Program-made: the position numbers and the translations under genes
Shown here: positions 1 to 9,052 of the stretch, one piece after another
How the letters are laid out: each line of letters starts with the position of its first letter
Position numbering within the stretch: the first letter of the stretch is position 1
Notes under the pieces: generated by a model
Told to the model about the DNA's origin: nothing
Database searches by the model: none
Seen by the model: the letters and a program-made list of their open reading frames with translations, nothing else
Assembly: GCF_018305005.1 (NCBI RefSeq)
Contig: NZ_JAGQEG010000003.1
Span: 32,475 to 96,474 of the forward strand
Direction: 5' to 3'
DNA: 64,000 nucleotides
Origin: Collimonas silvisoli
GTDB taxonomy: Bacteria > Pseudomonadota > Gammaproteobacteria > Burkholderiales > Burkholderiaceae_D

Positions 1-1
1 C

Positions 2-523
2 GATACCGAAATCCCTCTGCCTGGCGCCAACGGCGAAAGCATGCTGGCGCCTAAGGTCGAAGCGCGCCTGTTGCAAGAAGCTGGCGTGAAGAAACATGAG
101 CAAGTGCTGGAAATCGGCTCCGGCTCCGGCTACATGGCTGCCTTGCTGTGCTACAAGGCAAGGCATGTCACCACGGTTGAAATCGATCCTGAACTGAAAG
201 CGCTGGCCGAAAAGAATCTGGCTGCCTACGGCATCACCAACGTCGAGGTTGCCCTGGGCAACGGCGCCCAGGGCTGGGACCAAAGTGCCAACAAGAGCTA
301 CGACGTGATCGTGATTTCAGGTTCGCTCTTAAGCCTGCCGGATGCTTTCCTCAAGCAGCTCAATGTCGGCGGCCGGATTATTGCCATCCTGGGTGAGGCA
401 CCGGTGATGTCGGCGCAAATCATTACCCGTACTTCTGACAGCAACTACAGCACGGCCCACCTGTTTGAAACAGACGTCAAACCGTTGCGCGAAGCCGCTG
501 TTCATTCCCACTTCAAATTCTAA
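2..523 (+). CDS. pcm: Protein-L-isoaspartate O-methyltransferase, 5' end outside window
   Basis: The reading frame is open from base 2 and has no start in the window, so the N-terminus is missing; 173 residues are visible. Family members run to about 215 residues, so roughly 45 are absent. It is a SAM-dependent methyltransferase that methylates isoaspartyl residues in damaged cytosolic proteins. The visible start 'EIPLPG...SMLAPKVEARLLQ' is the family's substrate-proximal segment, and 'VLEIGSGSGYMAALL' (visible residues 35-49) is SAM motif I, followed by an acidic residue in 'TTVEID'. The rhodanese gene begins 8 bases after its stop, suggesting co-transcription. The first internal ATG (base 41) lies inside the conserved domain and is not the true start. 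Confidence 0.85.
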   Translation, partial: DTEIPLPGANGESMLAPKVEARLLQEAGVKKHEQVLEIGSGSGYMAALLCYKARHVTTVEIDPELKALAEKNLAAYGITNVEVALGNGAQGWDQSANKSYDVIVISGSLLSLPDAFLKQLNVGGRIIAILGEAPVMSAQIITRTSDSNYSTAHLFETDVKPLREAAVHSHFKF

Positions 524-531
524 GCCTGCCT

Positions 532-855
532 ATGCAACATCTCACCGCCTCAGAACTGGCCGCCTGGATCGCCGATCCGCAACGTCCCAAGCCGTTGCTG
601 CTGGATGTACGCGAACCGTGGGAATACGAGACTTGCCGCATAGATGCGGCGCGGCTGATGCCGATGCAAACGGTGCCGGCGCATCTGAACGATCTGGAAG
701 AGGATCAGGCGATCGTCTGCATCTGCCATCATGGCGCGCGCAGCATGCAGGTCGCTGCTTTTCTGGAGCGTCACGGCTTTTCCGCGGTCAGCAACCTGAC
801 CGGCGGCGTTCATGCCTGGGCCCAGCAGGTCGATCCGGCCATGCCGACCTACTAG
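532..855 (+). CDS. Single-domain rhodanese-like protein
   Basis: A 107-residue protein consisting of one rhodanese domain, the size of GlpE-type enzymes. Such proteins carry a persulfide on a catalytic cysteine and move sulfane sulfur in the cytosol. 'LLLDVREPWEY' (residues 22-32) is the conserved N-terminal CH2A motif, and 'CHHGARS' (residues 65-71) is the active-site loop with Cys65 and Arg70 in place, so it should be catalytically competent. It has no signal peptide. It sits 8 bases after the methyltransferase gene and 52 bases before tolC. The physiological sulfur acceptor cannot be told from sequence. Confidence 0.88.
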   Translation: MQHLTASELAAWIADPQRPKPLLLDVREPWEYETCRIDAARLMPMQTVPAHLNDLEEDQAIVCICHHGARSMQVAAFLERHGFSAVSNLTGGVHAWAQQVDPAMPTY

Positions 856-907
856 ACCTGCCAGACCGATCGCCTACTGACCTGCCGCCACCGTTCCGGA
901 GAGTGTA

Positions 908-2209
908 ATGCGCAATACCCTGATGGCTTCGTTGATCGCAAGCGCATTGCTGGCTGTGAACGCGCACGCAGTCGATCTGGTTCAAACGTATCAGCAAGCG
1001 CTGGCCAACGATCCGGTGTACACCAGCGCACGTTATGCGCTCAGCGCCAGCAACGAAGCCAGTGTTCAGGGGCGCGCCGCCCTGTTGCCGACGGTCGGCG
1101 TCGGCGGCAGCTACAGCCGTGCCGGAGATTCCTGGAAAACCATCACCAACAATTACAGCCTGCAGCTTACCCAGCCCCTGTTTCGCCCGGCATATTGGCA
1201 GCAGTACCAGGAAAGCAAATTATCGGTCGCCGCCGGTGAAGTGAGATTCGCTCAGGCTCAGCAGGATTTGATGCTGCGCGTCAGCCAGGCTTACTTTGAC
1301 ACTTTGACGGCACAGGACGTCTTGGCATTTTTGCAAGCTCAGAAAAGTTCGATTGCCGAGCAACTGGCTTCTGCCAAACGCAATTTCGAAGTCGGCACCG
1401 CCACCATTACCGACACCAATGAGGCGCAAGCCAGCTACGATCTGGTGATCGCTCAGGAAATCGCGGCCGGCAATAATCTGGAAGTCGCCCGCAATGTGCT
1501 GCAGCAGATTATCGGCAAGCCGCCGGCGCCGCTGGCGACCTTGCGTCCCGGGGTCCAGCTGAGTGCGCCGCAGCCGGCTGCGATCGAGAGCTGGGTGAGT
1601 AGCGCCGAACAGCAGAACTTCGGCGTGATCGGCCAGGAAATCGCACTGGATAGCGCAAAATACGAAATCAAGAAGAACCGTGCCGGCCACCTGCCGACGG
1701 TCGACCTGGTTGCCAGCCGCAGCCATTCCGATGTCAGCGGCAGTCCGATCCCCTTTTTCAATATCTCGCAGGTGTCCAATTCAATCGGCGTGCAATGGAC
1801 CATCCCGCTGTATGCCGGCGGCGCCGTCAACAGCAGCGTGCGGCAGGCGGTGGCGTTGGAAGACAAGGCGCGCTCCGATCTTGAAAATGCGCGCAGGACC
1901 GCCGCGTTGAATGCACGCCAGGCCTATCTCGGGGTCAGCAGCGGCTTGGCTCAGGTCAAGGCTTTCGAGGCTGCGGAAATCTCCAGCCAATCATCGCTGG
2001 ACTCCAATCGATTGGGGTATCAGGTGGGGGTACGCATCAATATCGACGTGCTGAACGCGCAGCAGCAATTGTTCTCTACCCGCCGGGATTTGGCCAAAGC
2101 ACGTTACGACACGCTGATGAATAGCTTGAAACTCAAGTCAGCAGTCGGCACCTTGAAGGAAGAGGATCTGCAGCAAATCAATGCATTGCTGGTGCCGGCA
2201 GTGTATTGA
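908..2209 (+). CDS. tolC: TolC family outer membrane channel
   Basis: A 433-residue outer-membrane efflux protein. Residues 1-21 form a signal peptide ending 'NAHA' before 'VDLVQTYQQAL', a typical TolC mature start. Two repeated outer-membrane-efflux-protein halves follow, with the usual long amphipathic helices ('SLDSNRLGYQVGVRINIDVLNAQQQLFSTRRDL') in the second half. There is no lipobox cysteine, which separates it from the NodT/OprM lipoprotein encoded at 7530. The Shine-Dalgarno GGAGAG lies about 7 bases before the ATG. TolC trimers form the exit duct for type I secretion and tripartite pumps. It belongs to the rightward methyltransferase-rhodanese group rather than to the RND operon. Confidence 0.9.
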   Translation: MRNTLMASLIASALLAVNAHAVDLVQTYQQALANDPVYTSARYALSASNEASVQGRAALLPTVGVGGSYSRAGDSWKTITNNYSLQLTQPLFRPAYWQQYQESKLSVAAGEVRFAQAQQDLMLRVSQAYFDTLTAQDVLAFLQAQKSSIAEQLASAKRNFEVGTATITDTNEAQASYDLVIAQEIAAGNNLEVARNVLQQIIGKPPAPLATLRPGVQLSAPQPAAIESWVSSAEQQNFGVIGQEIALDSAKYEIKKNRAGHLPTVDLVASRSHSDVSGSPIPFFNISQVSNSIGVQWTIPLYAGGAVNSSVRQAVALEDKARSDLENARRTAALNARQAYLGVSSGLAQVKAFEAAEISSQSSLDSNRLGYQVGVRINIDVLNAQQQLFSTRRDLAKARYDTLMNSLKLKSAVGTLKEEDLQQINALLVPAVY

Positions 2210-2279
2210 AAACTGCGTGAAGGAAGTCGAGTGAGCGAGGTTAAGTGATCGAGTTGGAAAGCGCGGCCCCACACTCCGA

Positions 2280-2924
2280 TCAGGTTTCGTTATTTTTCAG
2301 CAGGAACGGTGAAGTCTTGAACATGTGAATACAGTTGTCGACCACTTTCGCGACATTTTCTGTAAGATCAAAGCTCAGCGGACTGAAGGTCCAGTTGTTC
2401 AAGATGCCGAACAGCAGTCCTTGCACCATGACCGCAGCCAGTATCGGATCCAGTTCGCGCGGCAGCTGCCCTTTCGCAATCGCAAATCGCAGCAAGCGTT
2501 CTATATCGGTACGACCTTCCAAAAAGCATTCGAGCCGGCGAATGTAAATAGGGTCCTCCGGATCCACCAGCTCGCATTTGTGCAGGACGATTTCAAAAAT
2601 CTTGCGCGACTGCGGATTCAACGTCGCTTCCTGCAAGGTAAACAAACATCTGTTGCGGAACTGATTTAAAGGATCATTCGCATTTTCGTCGGCGGTTTTT
2701 TCGATCATCGCCTCCATCGGCAAGCGCACCCGCTCGCACATGGCGTCGAATAAATCGCTCTTGTTCTTGAAGTGCCAATAGATAGCTCCGCGCGTTACGT
2801 CAGCGGCGCTGGCGACATCGGCCAGCGTGGTGCGCGATACGCCATGCTGATGAAACACCTCCGCTGCCGCATCAAGGATGCGGCCACGCGTTTCCAGCGC
2901 TTCTTCTTTTGTACTTCTAGCCAT
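2280..2924 (-). CDS. TetR/AcrR-family repressor of the divergent RND efflux operon
   Basis: A 214-residue one-component regulator. Residues 10-57 are a TetR_N helix-turn-helix, with the recognition region 'DVTRGAIYWHFKNKSDLF' typical of AcrR/TtgR/MexL-type efflux repressors. The remainder is an all-helical ligand-binding and dimerisation domain. It is transcribed away from the adaptor gene, and the 255-base gap between them holds a near-perfect palindrome (3011-3032) of the AcrR/TtgR operator type. The inference is that it represses the pump operon, and probably itself, until a hydrophobic drug binds. The inducer cannot be read from sequence. Confidence 0.87.
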   Translation of the reverse strand: MARSTKEEALETRGRILDAAAEVFHQHGVSRTTLADVASAADVTRGAIYWHFKNKSDLFDAMCERVRLPMEAMIEKTADENANDPLNQFRNRCLFTLQEATLNPQSRKIFEIVLHKCELVDPEDPIYIRRLECFLEGRTDIERLLRFAIAKGQLPRELDPILAAVMVQGLLFGILNNWTFSPLSFDLTENVAKVVDNCIHMFKTSPFLLKNNET

Positions 2925-3010
2925 TTTAAGCCGACCTCCAAACTGTTACGATGCCCTGTGCGCTCGCAGCAAATAATTACAATAAAACATCAACAACTAC
3001 AGTCAAAAAA

Positions 3011-3032
3011 ACATACATTCATGCATGTATGT
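3011..3032. promoter_or_regulatory. Palindromic operator for the TetR-type repressor
   Basis: A 22-base inverted repeat with outer half-sites ACATACAT and ATGTATGT; only one symmetric position pair (bases 9 and 14) breaks the palindrome. It closely resembles the known AcrR and TtgR operators. It lies midway between the divergent repressor and pump genes and its right edge touches the -10 hexamer at 3032. Binding would therefore block RNA polymerase directly. Confidence 0.75.
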
Positions 3033-3037
3033 ATAAT
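3032..3037 (+). promoter_or_regulatory. Candidate -10 hexamer of the efflux operon promoter
   Basis: An exact TATAAT lies about 140 bases upstream of the adaptor ATG and abuts the repressor operator. No good -35 is visible at 16-18 base spacing, where the sequence is an A-rich run merging into the operator, so the promoter may be weak or read in another register. The assignment rests on the -10 match and the position. Confidence 0.45.
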
Positions 3038-3179
3038 AGCAGGATTCCGGCTGCTCCACCCGCTTTCCGGCAAAGCATCCGGTGCACCAAAGCAATTACA
3101 TATATATCCTATGTCGTTTCAAGAAGCAGAGTCACCTGTCAGATTTGCAGTCTTTCCTCAATTACCGTGCGAGAATTTT

Positions 3180-4373
3180 ATGAATTCAGTTAGCTCTATC
3201 AACCGTCTCACGCGTATCACCCTGGCTATCGCGCTCCTGTCAGCAGTCGCCGCCTGCGGCAAGAAGCCGGACGCCCAAGGTGCGCCGCCTCCAGCCGGCG
3301 TTTCAATCATCACTATCGCGCCGGAACGCCTGGCTCTCACCACGGAACTGCCTGGTCGACTGGAAGCTACTCGTATCGCTCAAATCGGCGCACGCGCGGC
3401 CGGCATTGTGCTCAAGCGTAATTTCCGCGAAGGCAGCGATGTCAAGGCTGGTCAAACCTTGTATCAGATCGATCCGGCGCCGCTGCGAGCCGCCTACGAC
3501 AGCGCGCAAGCCACGTTGGCCAAGGCAGAAGCAAATCTGACTACCGCGACGCTGAAAGCACAACGTTATAAGCCACTGGTGGAGGTCAACGCGGTCAGCA
3601 AACAGGAATACGACGATACCGTTGCAGCGCAGAAGCAAGCGGCAGCAGATGTTGCGTCCGCCAAGGCTGCACGCCAAACCGCCAGCCTCAATCTCGGTTA
3701 CGCGACCGTGACCTCGCCAATTTCCGGCCGCATCGGCAAGGCCTTGGTTACCGAGGGCGCACTGGTAGGCCAGGGTGAAGTAACTCAGCTGGCAGTGGTG
3801 CAGCAAATCGATCCGATCTATGTCAACGTGACCCAGTCCAGCACTGACATTCTCAAATTGCAGCAGGCAATGAAGAGCGGTCAATTGGAAAGCGCCGGCG
3901 CAGGCCAGGCCAAGGTCACCCTGGTGACTGAAGATGGCCGCCCTTATCCGCAGGCCGGCAAATTGCTGTTTTCCGATTTGACGGTCGACGCCACCACCGG
4001 TTCGGTCACCCTGCGCGCAGAGTTCCCTAACCCGGATCGTAGTTTGCTGCCGGGCATGTACGTACGCGCCAAACTGGAGCAGGTAGTCAACGCTTCCGCC
4101 CTGACCGTGCCGCAACAAGCGGTGCAGCGTGATCTCAACGGTTCTTCGGTATTCGTCGTCGGCGCCGACAACAAGGTGGCGGTACGCCCGGTGACGGCCG
4201 ATGTTGCGCAAGGCGACAAATGGATCGTCAGCGATGGCTTGAAAGCCGGCGACAAAGTGATCGTCGAAGGCATGCAAAAGATCAAACCGGGCGCGGTCGT
4301 GAAGCCAACGCCATGGAATCCGACTGCTGCAGCCGCGCCGACCGCAGCCGCAGTTGCCTCAACTGCTAAATAA
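3180..4373 (+). CDS. RND efflux periplasmic adaptor lipoprotein (AcrA/MexA family)
   Basis: A 397-residue membrane fusion protein linking the inner-membrane pump to the outer-membrane channel. The start at 3180 is chosen because 'MNSVSSINRLTRITLAIALLSAVAAC' is a lipoprotein signal peptide with lipobox 'VAAC' and lipidated Cys26; the open frame extends 136 codons upstream but crosses the operator and promoter, so that extension is not translated. The biotinyl/lipoyl half-motifs flank a helical hairpin (about residues 100-170), followed by beta-barrel and membrane-proximal domains with 'LLPGMYVRAKLEQ' near residue 300. The C-terminus is Ala/Pro-rich. It is followed after 11 bases by the pump gene. 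It belongs to the hydrophobic/amphiphilic drug efflux class; substrates are not predictable. Confidence 0.9.
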   Translation: MNSVSSINRLTRITLAIALLSAVAACGKKPDAQGAPPPAGVSIITIAPERLALTTELPGRLEATRIAQIGARAAGIVLKRNFREGSDVKAGQTLYQIDPAPLRAAYDSAQATLAKAEANLTTATLKAQRYKPLVEVNAVSKQEYDDTVAAQKQAAADVASAKAARQTASLNLGYATVTSPISGRIGKALVTEGALVGQGEVTQLAVVQQIDPIYVNVTQSSTDILKLQQAMKSGQLESAGAGQAKVTLVTEDGRPYPQAGKLLFSDLTVDATTGSVTLRAEFPNPDRSLLPGMYVRAKLEQVVNASALTVPQQAVQRDLNGSSVFVVGADNKVAVRPVTADVAQGDKWIVSDGLKAGDKVIVEGMQKIKPGAVVKPTPWNPTAAAAPTAAAVASTAK

Positions 4374-4384
4374 GGAGCCTATTA

Positions 4385-7300
4385 ATGGGCAAGTTTTTCA
4401 TCGATCGCCCCGTATTTGCGTGGGTGCTGGCCATATTCATCCTGCTCGGGGGTGCATTGGCCATCACGCAATTACCGGTGGCCCAGTATCCCTCGATTGC
4501 ACCACCGACGATTGTAGTTAACGCTACCTATCCCGGTGCAACTGCACAAACCCTGGACGACAGCGTTACCAGCCTGATCGAACAGGAAATGAACGGCGCC
4601 GACGGTTTGCAATATATCGAGTCGCAAAGCCAGGCCAACGGCGCAGTGGCGATCACCGTCACTTTTACTCCGGAAACCAACGCCGACCTGGCGGCGGTGG
4701 ATGTACAGAACCGCTTGAAACGGGTTGAGGCGCGGCTGCCTGCGGCAGTCACGCAACAAGGCGTGCAAGTCACCAAGTCGCGTAGCAACTTCCTGATGTT
4801 TATCGGCCTGTCTTCGTCTGACGGCAAGCTGGACCCGATTGCACTCGGCGATTATCTGTCGCGCAACGTGGTGAACGAAATCAAACGTGTGCCAGGCGTC
4901 GGCCAGGCGCAGTTGTTCGGTACTGAACGGGCGATGCGGATCTGGATCGATCCGGCCAGGCTGGTTGGCCTCAACCTGACGCCAGCCGATGTAACGGCTG
5001 CAATCACGGCGCAAAATGCCTTGGTCGCAGGCGGCACCATCGGCGACCTGCCTAGCCCTGGAACGCAGCAGATCTCCGCTACCGTGGTGGTCACCGGCCA
5101 GCTGAATACCGTTGAGCAGTTCGGCAATATCCAGCTGCGTGCCAATGCGGATGGCTCGGTGGTGCGTCTGCGCGACGTTGCCCGTATCGAAATCGGCGGC
5201 CAGTCTTATGCTACCGCCGGCCGGCTCGACGGCAAACCGACCTCCTTCGTCGGTGTGCAATTGTCGCCAACCGCCAACGCGCTGGGCACCGCTACCGCAG
5301 TCCACGCCAAGATGGCTGAGCTGTCCAAGTATTTCCCAGCCGGTGTTACATACACGATCCCTTACGACACCTCGAAATTCGTCAAGATTTCGATTGAAGA
5401 AGTGGTCAAGACCTTGGTCGAAGCGATCATCCTGGTGTTCCTGGTGATGTATCTGTTCCTGCAAAACATCCGCTACACCTTGATCCCGACAGTGGTGGTG
5501 CCAGTCGCATTGATGGGTACTTTCGCCACCTTGCTGCTGTTCGGCTTCTCGATCAACGTCCTGACCATGTTCGGCATGGTGCTGGCGATCGGCATCCTGA
5601 TTGACGATGCAATCGTGGTGGTGGAAAACGTCGAGCGCATCATGAGCGAAGAAGGTTTGTCGCCACGCGATGCAACCCGCAAGGCGATGGGCCAGATTAC
5701 CGGCGCCCTGATCGGTATCACCCTGGTGCTGATTGCCGTGTTCATCCCAATGGCTTTCTTCAGCGGCGCGGTGGGCGCGATTTATCGCCAGTTCTCGCTG
5801 TCGATGGTGGCTTCGATGGTGTTCTCGGTATTGATGGCATTTACGCTGACGCCAGCGCTGTGCGCCACCATCCTGAAGCCGGTGGAAGCAGGACATCACC
5901 ATGAGAAAAAAGGCTTCTTCGGCTGGTTCAACCGCAAGTTCAACGCTACCACCAACAGCTATCAAGGCTTTATCGCCAAAATGCTGGGCAAGACCGGCCG
6001 CTATCTGCTGATATATGGCGCGATCCTGGTATGCGTCGGCTTGCTGTATGTGCGCTTGCCGGCATCGTTCCTGCCGGCCGAAGATCAGGGCTACATCGTC
6101 ACCAACGTCCAGTTGCCTTCCGGCGCCAGCAGCAACCGCACCCTGGAAGTCATCAAGCAAATCGAAAACTATTACGCGAAATTGCCTGGTGTCGCCAATG
6201 TGGTTGCCATTACCGGCTTCAGCTTCTCCGGTAACGGCCAGAATGCCGGCTTGGTATTCACCCCGCTCAAGGACTGGAGCGAACGCGGTCCGGATCAGTC
6301 GGCCGACGCGATCGCAGGCAAGGCATTTGGTGTGTTCTCGCAAATCAAGGACGCCATCATCTACCCGCTGAATCCGCCGCCGATTCCTGAGCTGGGCAAC
6401 GCAACGGGCTTTACTTTCCGTCTGCAAGACCGCGCCGGCGTGGGACATGCGGCATTGACCGCAGCACGTAACCAGATGCTGGGCATGGCCTCGCAAAGCA
6501 AGATCCTGGCTGGGGTCCGCCCTGAAGGCCTGGAAGATGCGCCGCAGCTGCAACTGGATATTGACCGCGACAAAGCCAACGCCCTGGGCGTCTCGTTCAA
6601 TGCGATCAACAGCGCGCTGTCGACCGCGCTCGGTTCGTCCTACGTGAATGACTTCCCGAACCAGGGACGTCAGCAACGGGTGATCGTGCAAGCCGATGCA
6701 CCGCAACGGCTGCAACCGGAAGACCTGGCCAAGCTGTATGTCAAGAACACGCAAGGAACCATGGTGCCGTTCTCGTCATTCACCAGCTCGCGCTGGACCA
6801 ACGGCCCGGTGCAGCTGACGCGTTATAACGGCTATCCGGCGATGAAAATTTCCGGTGGCGCTGCGCCTGGCCATAGCACCGGCGAAGCGATGGATGAAAT
6901 GGAGGCGCTGACTGCCAAGCTGCCGCCTGGCTTCGGCTTTGAATGGACCGGCCAGTCGCTGGAAGAAAAGACCTCCGGTTCGCAAGCGCCGATGCTCTAT
7001 GCATTGTCGCTGCTGGCAGTGTTCTTGGTGCTGGCGGCCTTGTATGAAAGCACTTCCATCCCGCTGGCGGTGATGCTGGTGGTGCCGCTCGGGATTCTCG
7101 GCGCGCTGCTGGGCGTTACCTTGCGCGGCATGCCGAACGACGTCTACTTCAAGGTCGGGATGATTACCGTGGTCGGCTTGTCGGCGAAGAATGCGATTCT
7201 GATTATCGAATTCGCGAAAGACTTGCAAGCTCAGGGCAAGGGCCTGATCGAAGCGACCCTGGAAGCGGTGCATCTGCGCTTCCGGCCGATTCTGATGACC

Positions 7301-7537
7301 TCGTTCGCGTTTATCCTCGGCGTGCTGCCGCTGGCAATCAAGACCGGCGCCGGCTCAGGCAGCCAACGCGCGATCGGTACCGGCGTCATGGGCGGCATGA
7401 TCACAGCGACAGCCTTGGCGGTATTCCTGGTGCCGGTGTTCTTCGTGGTGGTACGCAGACTCTTCAAAGGCAGCGAACGCCAACGCAAGCTGCATGCGGC
7501 CGGTCAGAAAATAGATTTGGAGAATCAGCATGTTTAA
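4385..7537 (+). CDS. RND efflux pump inner-membrane transporter (AcrB/MexB, HAE1 family)
   Basis: A 1050-residue proton-driven multidrug antiporter, the normal length for the family. It begins 'MGKFFIDRPVFAWVLAIFI', the standard TM1 start. The proton-relay pair Asp407-Asp408 is intact in 'GILIDDAIVVVENVER' at the same numbering as E. coli AcrB, and the TM10 lysine is Lys935 in 'LSAKNAILIIEFAK'. Twelve membrane segments and two large periplasmic loops are arranged as expected. A strong AAGGAG ribosome site precedes the ATG. Its end overlaps the start of the channel gene by 8 bases, indicating translational coupling. With the adaptor and channel it forms a complete tripartite pump. Confidence 0.95.
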   Translation: MGKFFIDRPVFAWVLAIFILLGGALAITQLPVAQYPSIAPPTIVVNATYPGATAQTLDDSVTSLIEQEMNGADGLQYIESQSQANGAVAITVTFTPETNADLAAVDVQNRLKRVEARLPAAVTQQGVQVTKSRSNFLMFIGLSSSDGKLDPIALGDYLSRNVVNEIKRVPGVGQAQLFGTERAMRIWIDPARLVGLNLTPADVTAAITAQNALVAGGTIGDLPSPGTQQISATVVVTGQLNTVEQFGNIQLRANADGSVVRLRDVARIEIGGQSYATAGRLDGKPTSFVGVQLSPTANALGTATAVHAKMAELSKYFPAGVTYTIPYDTSKFVKISIEEVVKTLVEAIILVFLVMYLFLQNIRYTLIPTVVVPVALMGTFATLLLFGFSINVLTMFGMVLAIGILIDDAIVVVENVERIMSEEGLSPRDATRKAMGQITGALIGITLVLIAVFIPMAFFSGAVGAIYRQFSLSMVASMVFSVLMAFTLTPALCATILKPVEAGHHHEKKGFFGWFNRKFNATTNSYQGFIAKMLGKTGRYLLIYGAILVCVGLLYVRLPASFLPAEDQGYIVTNVQLPSGASSNRTLEVIKQIENYYAKLPGVANVVAITGFSFSGNGQNAGLVFTPLKDWSERGPDQSADAIAGKAFGVFSQIKDAIIYPLNPPPIPELGNATGFTFRLQDRAGVGHAALTAARNQMLGMASQSKILAGVRPEGLEDAPQLQLDIDRDKANALGVSFNAINSALSTALGSSYVNDFPNQGRQQRVIVQADAPQRLQPEDLAKLYVKNTQGTMVPFSSFTSSRWTNGPVQLTRYNGYPAMKISGGAAPGHSTGEAMDEMEALTAKLPPGFGFEWTGQSLEEKTSGSQAPMLYALSLLAVFLVLAALYESTSIPLAVMLVVPLGILGALLGVTLRGMPNDVYFKVGMITVVGLSAKNAILIIEFAKDLQAQGKGLIEATLEAVHLRFRPILMTSFAFILGVLPLAIKTGAGSGSQRAIGTGVMGGMITATALAVFLVPVFFVVVRRLFKGSERQRKLHAAGQKIDLENQHV

Positions 7538-9020
7538 TGTGGCAGACTCGGTGGCAAATTCGGTGGCAAACTCGGTGACGAAATCGATGTCAATTACGGC
7601 GTCTTTACCCAAGCGCCTGAGCGGCGCCCTGCTGCTGGCAGGGGTTCTGTCGGCTTGCAGCATGGCGCCGACCTATGTACGGCCGGAAGCGCCGGTGGCC
7701 GGCAGCTACCCGGCTGCCGCCGATGGCCAGGCGCAACTGGATGCGGTAGCGCTCGGCTGGCGCCAGTTTTTCCCGGATCAACGGTTGCAGGCGCTGATTA
7801 CCTCGGCGCTTGAGAACAACCGCGATCTACGCACCGCTGCCTTGAATATCGAGCAAGCGCGCGCGCAATACGACATCACCGCATCCGATGCCTTGCCACA
7901 TTTCAATGGCAATTTCAGCCGCACTCGCGGCCGTACCGCTGCCGATCAGTTGGTGCCGGGTCAGCCCGCAGTCGGCACGTCCTACCAGGTCGGTTTGAAC
8001 ATGACATCGTTCGAACTCGATTTCTTCGGCCGCATCCGTAGCCTGAAAGATGCTGCGCTAGCTAGTTACCTGGCGACCGAAGAAGCACGCCAGTCGGCGC
8101 AAATCAGCCTGGTTTCGCAGGTTGCGCAAGCCTACCTGACCGAGCAGTCGTTCGCCGAGCAGCAAAGACTGGCGCAGCAAACCCTTGATAGCCGGCTGGA
8201 CGACTACAAGCTGGACAAGATGCGCTTTGATGTTGGCGCATCGTCGGAACTCGATCTGCGCAATTCCGAAACGCTGGTGCAATCGGCCCGCGTATCGCTG
8301 GCGACGCTGGTACGCCAGCGCGGCCAGGCGACTAACGCCTTGACGCTGCTGGTCGGCAAGCCATTGGGCGACCTGCCGGCGCCGCAATCGCTGTCGGATG
8401 AGCAAATCGTCACTGATATCCCGGCCGGCCTGCCTTCCGATCTGCTGACACGCCGTCCCGATATCCGTGAAGCGGAACAGCAACTGCGTTCTGCCAACGC
8501 CAACATCGGTGCGGCCCGCGCTGCCTTCTTCCCTACCATATCGCTGACGGCGGGGATCGGCAATGCCAGCACATCGCTGGGCAGTTTGTTCTCGGCAGGC
8601 AGCCGCACCTGGTCGTTTGTGCCGCAATTGACCTTGCCGATTTTTGAGGGCGGCCGCAACCGCGCCAATCTGTCGTTGAGCGAAATCCGTAAGAATCTGG
8701 CGATTGCCAGCTACGAAAAAACCATACAGAGCGCATTCAGGGAAGTTGCCGATGCGCTGGTTGCCCGCGGCACGCTGGAAGAGGAGCTGTCAGCGCAGGA
8801 TGCATTCGTCAAAGCGCAGGAACAACGGGTGAAATTGACCGATCTGCGTTACAAGAACGGTATCGCCAGCTCGACTGATCGCCTGAACGCGCAACGTGAT
8901 CTGTTCTCGGCCCAACAGGCTCTGATCCAGACGCGGCAACTGCGCCTGAACAATGCGATCGATCTGTATCGTTCGCTGGGTGGCGGTTTGAATGAAAATA
9001 CCGTGGCTACGAAATCGTAA
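7530..9020 (+). CDS. RND efflux outer-membrane lipoprotein channel (NodT/OprM family)
   Basis: A 496-residue outer-membrane factor. The lipobox 'VLSAC' gives lipidated Cys43, followed by 'SMAPTYVRPEAPV', the characteristic NodT-family mature start, and two outer-membrane-efflux-protein repeats. 'FEGGRNRANL' and 'YKNGIASSTDRLNAQRDLFSAQQALIQ' are conserved in the second repeat. The ATG at 7530 has a good GGAG ribosome site and overlaps the pump gene. However, a second ATG at 7587 starts a more conventional signal peptide (MSITASLPKRLSGALLLAG), and the 19 residues between the two are a repetitive SVAN-type stretch. An intrinsic terminator follows at 9053-9079. This is the second TolC-like channel in the window. 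Confidence 0.9.
   Translation: MFNVADSVANSVANSVTKSMSITASLPKRLSGALLLAGVLSACSMAPTYVRPEAPVAGSYPAAADGQAQLDAVALGWRQFFPDQRLQALITSALENNRDLRTAALNIEQARAQYDITASDALPHFNGNFSRTRGRTAADQLVPGQPAVGTSYQVGLNMTSFELDFFGRIRSLKDAALASYLATEEARQSAQISLVSQVAQAYLTEQSFAEQQRLAQQTLDSRLDDYKLDKMRFDVGASSELDLRNSETLVQSARVSLATLVRQRGQATNALTLLVGKPLGDLPAPQSLSDEQIVTDIPAGLPSDLLTRRPDIREAEQQLRSANANIGAARAAFFPTISLTAGIGNASTSLGSLFSAGSRTWSFVPQLTLPIFEGGRNRANLSLSEIRKNLAIASYEKTIQSAFREVADALVARGTLEEELSAQDAFVKAQEQRVKLTDLRYKNGIASSTDRLNAQRDLFSAQQALIQTRQLRLNNAIDLYRSLGGGLNENTVATKS
7545..7580 (+). repeat. Three tandem 12-base units in the N-terminus of the efflux channel gene
   Basis: Units of consensus AAYTCGGTGGCA lie head to tail at 7545-7556, 7557-7568 and 7569-7580, with the last degenerating to CTCGGTGACG. 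They encode a repeated Ser-Val-Ala-Asn upstream of the signal peptide. The unit length keeps the reading frame, so copy-number change would only lengthen or shorten the n-region. Confidence 0.8.
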
Positions 9021-9052
9021 TTTGCGCTCCGATCGGTATTAACGCAGAGAAA

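Noticed and set aside
2772..3179. Open frame extending the efflux adaptor 136 codons upstream
   Set aside because: It crosses the operator and -10 and runs antisense into the repressor gene; the lipoprotein signal peptide begins at 3180.
4472..6754. Long 760-codon open frame antisense to the RND pump gene
   Set aside because: Typical high-GC shadow: no ribosome site, no recognisable domain, His/Gln/Arg-rich translation.
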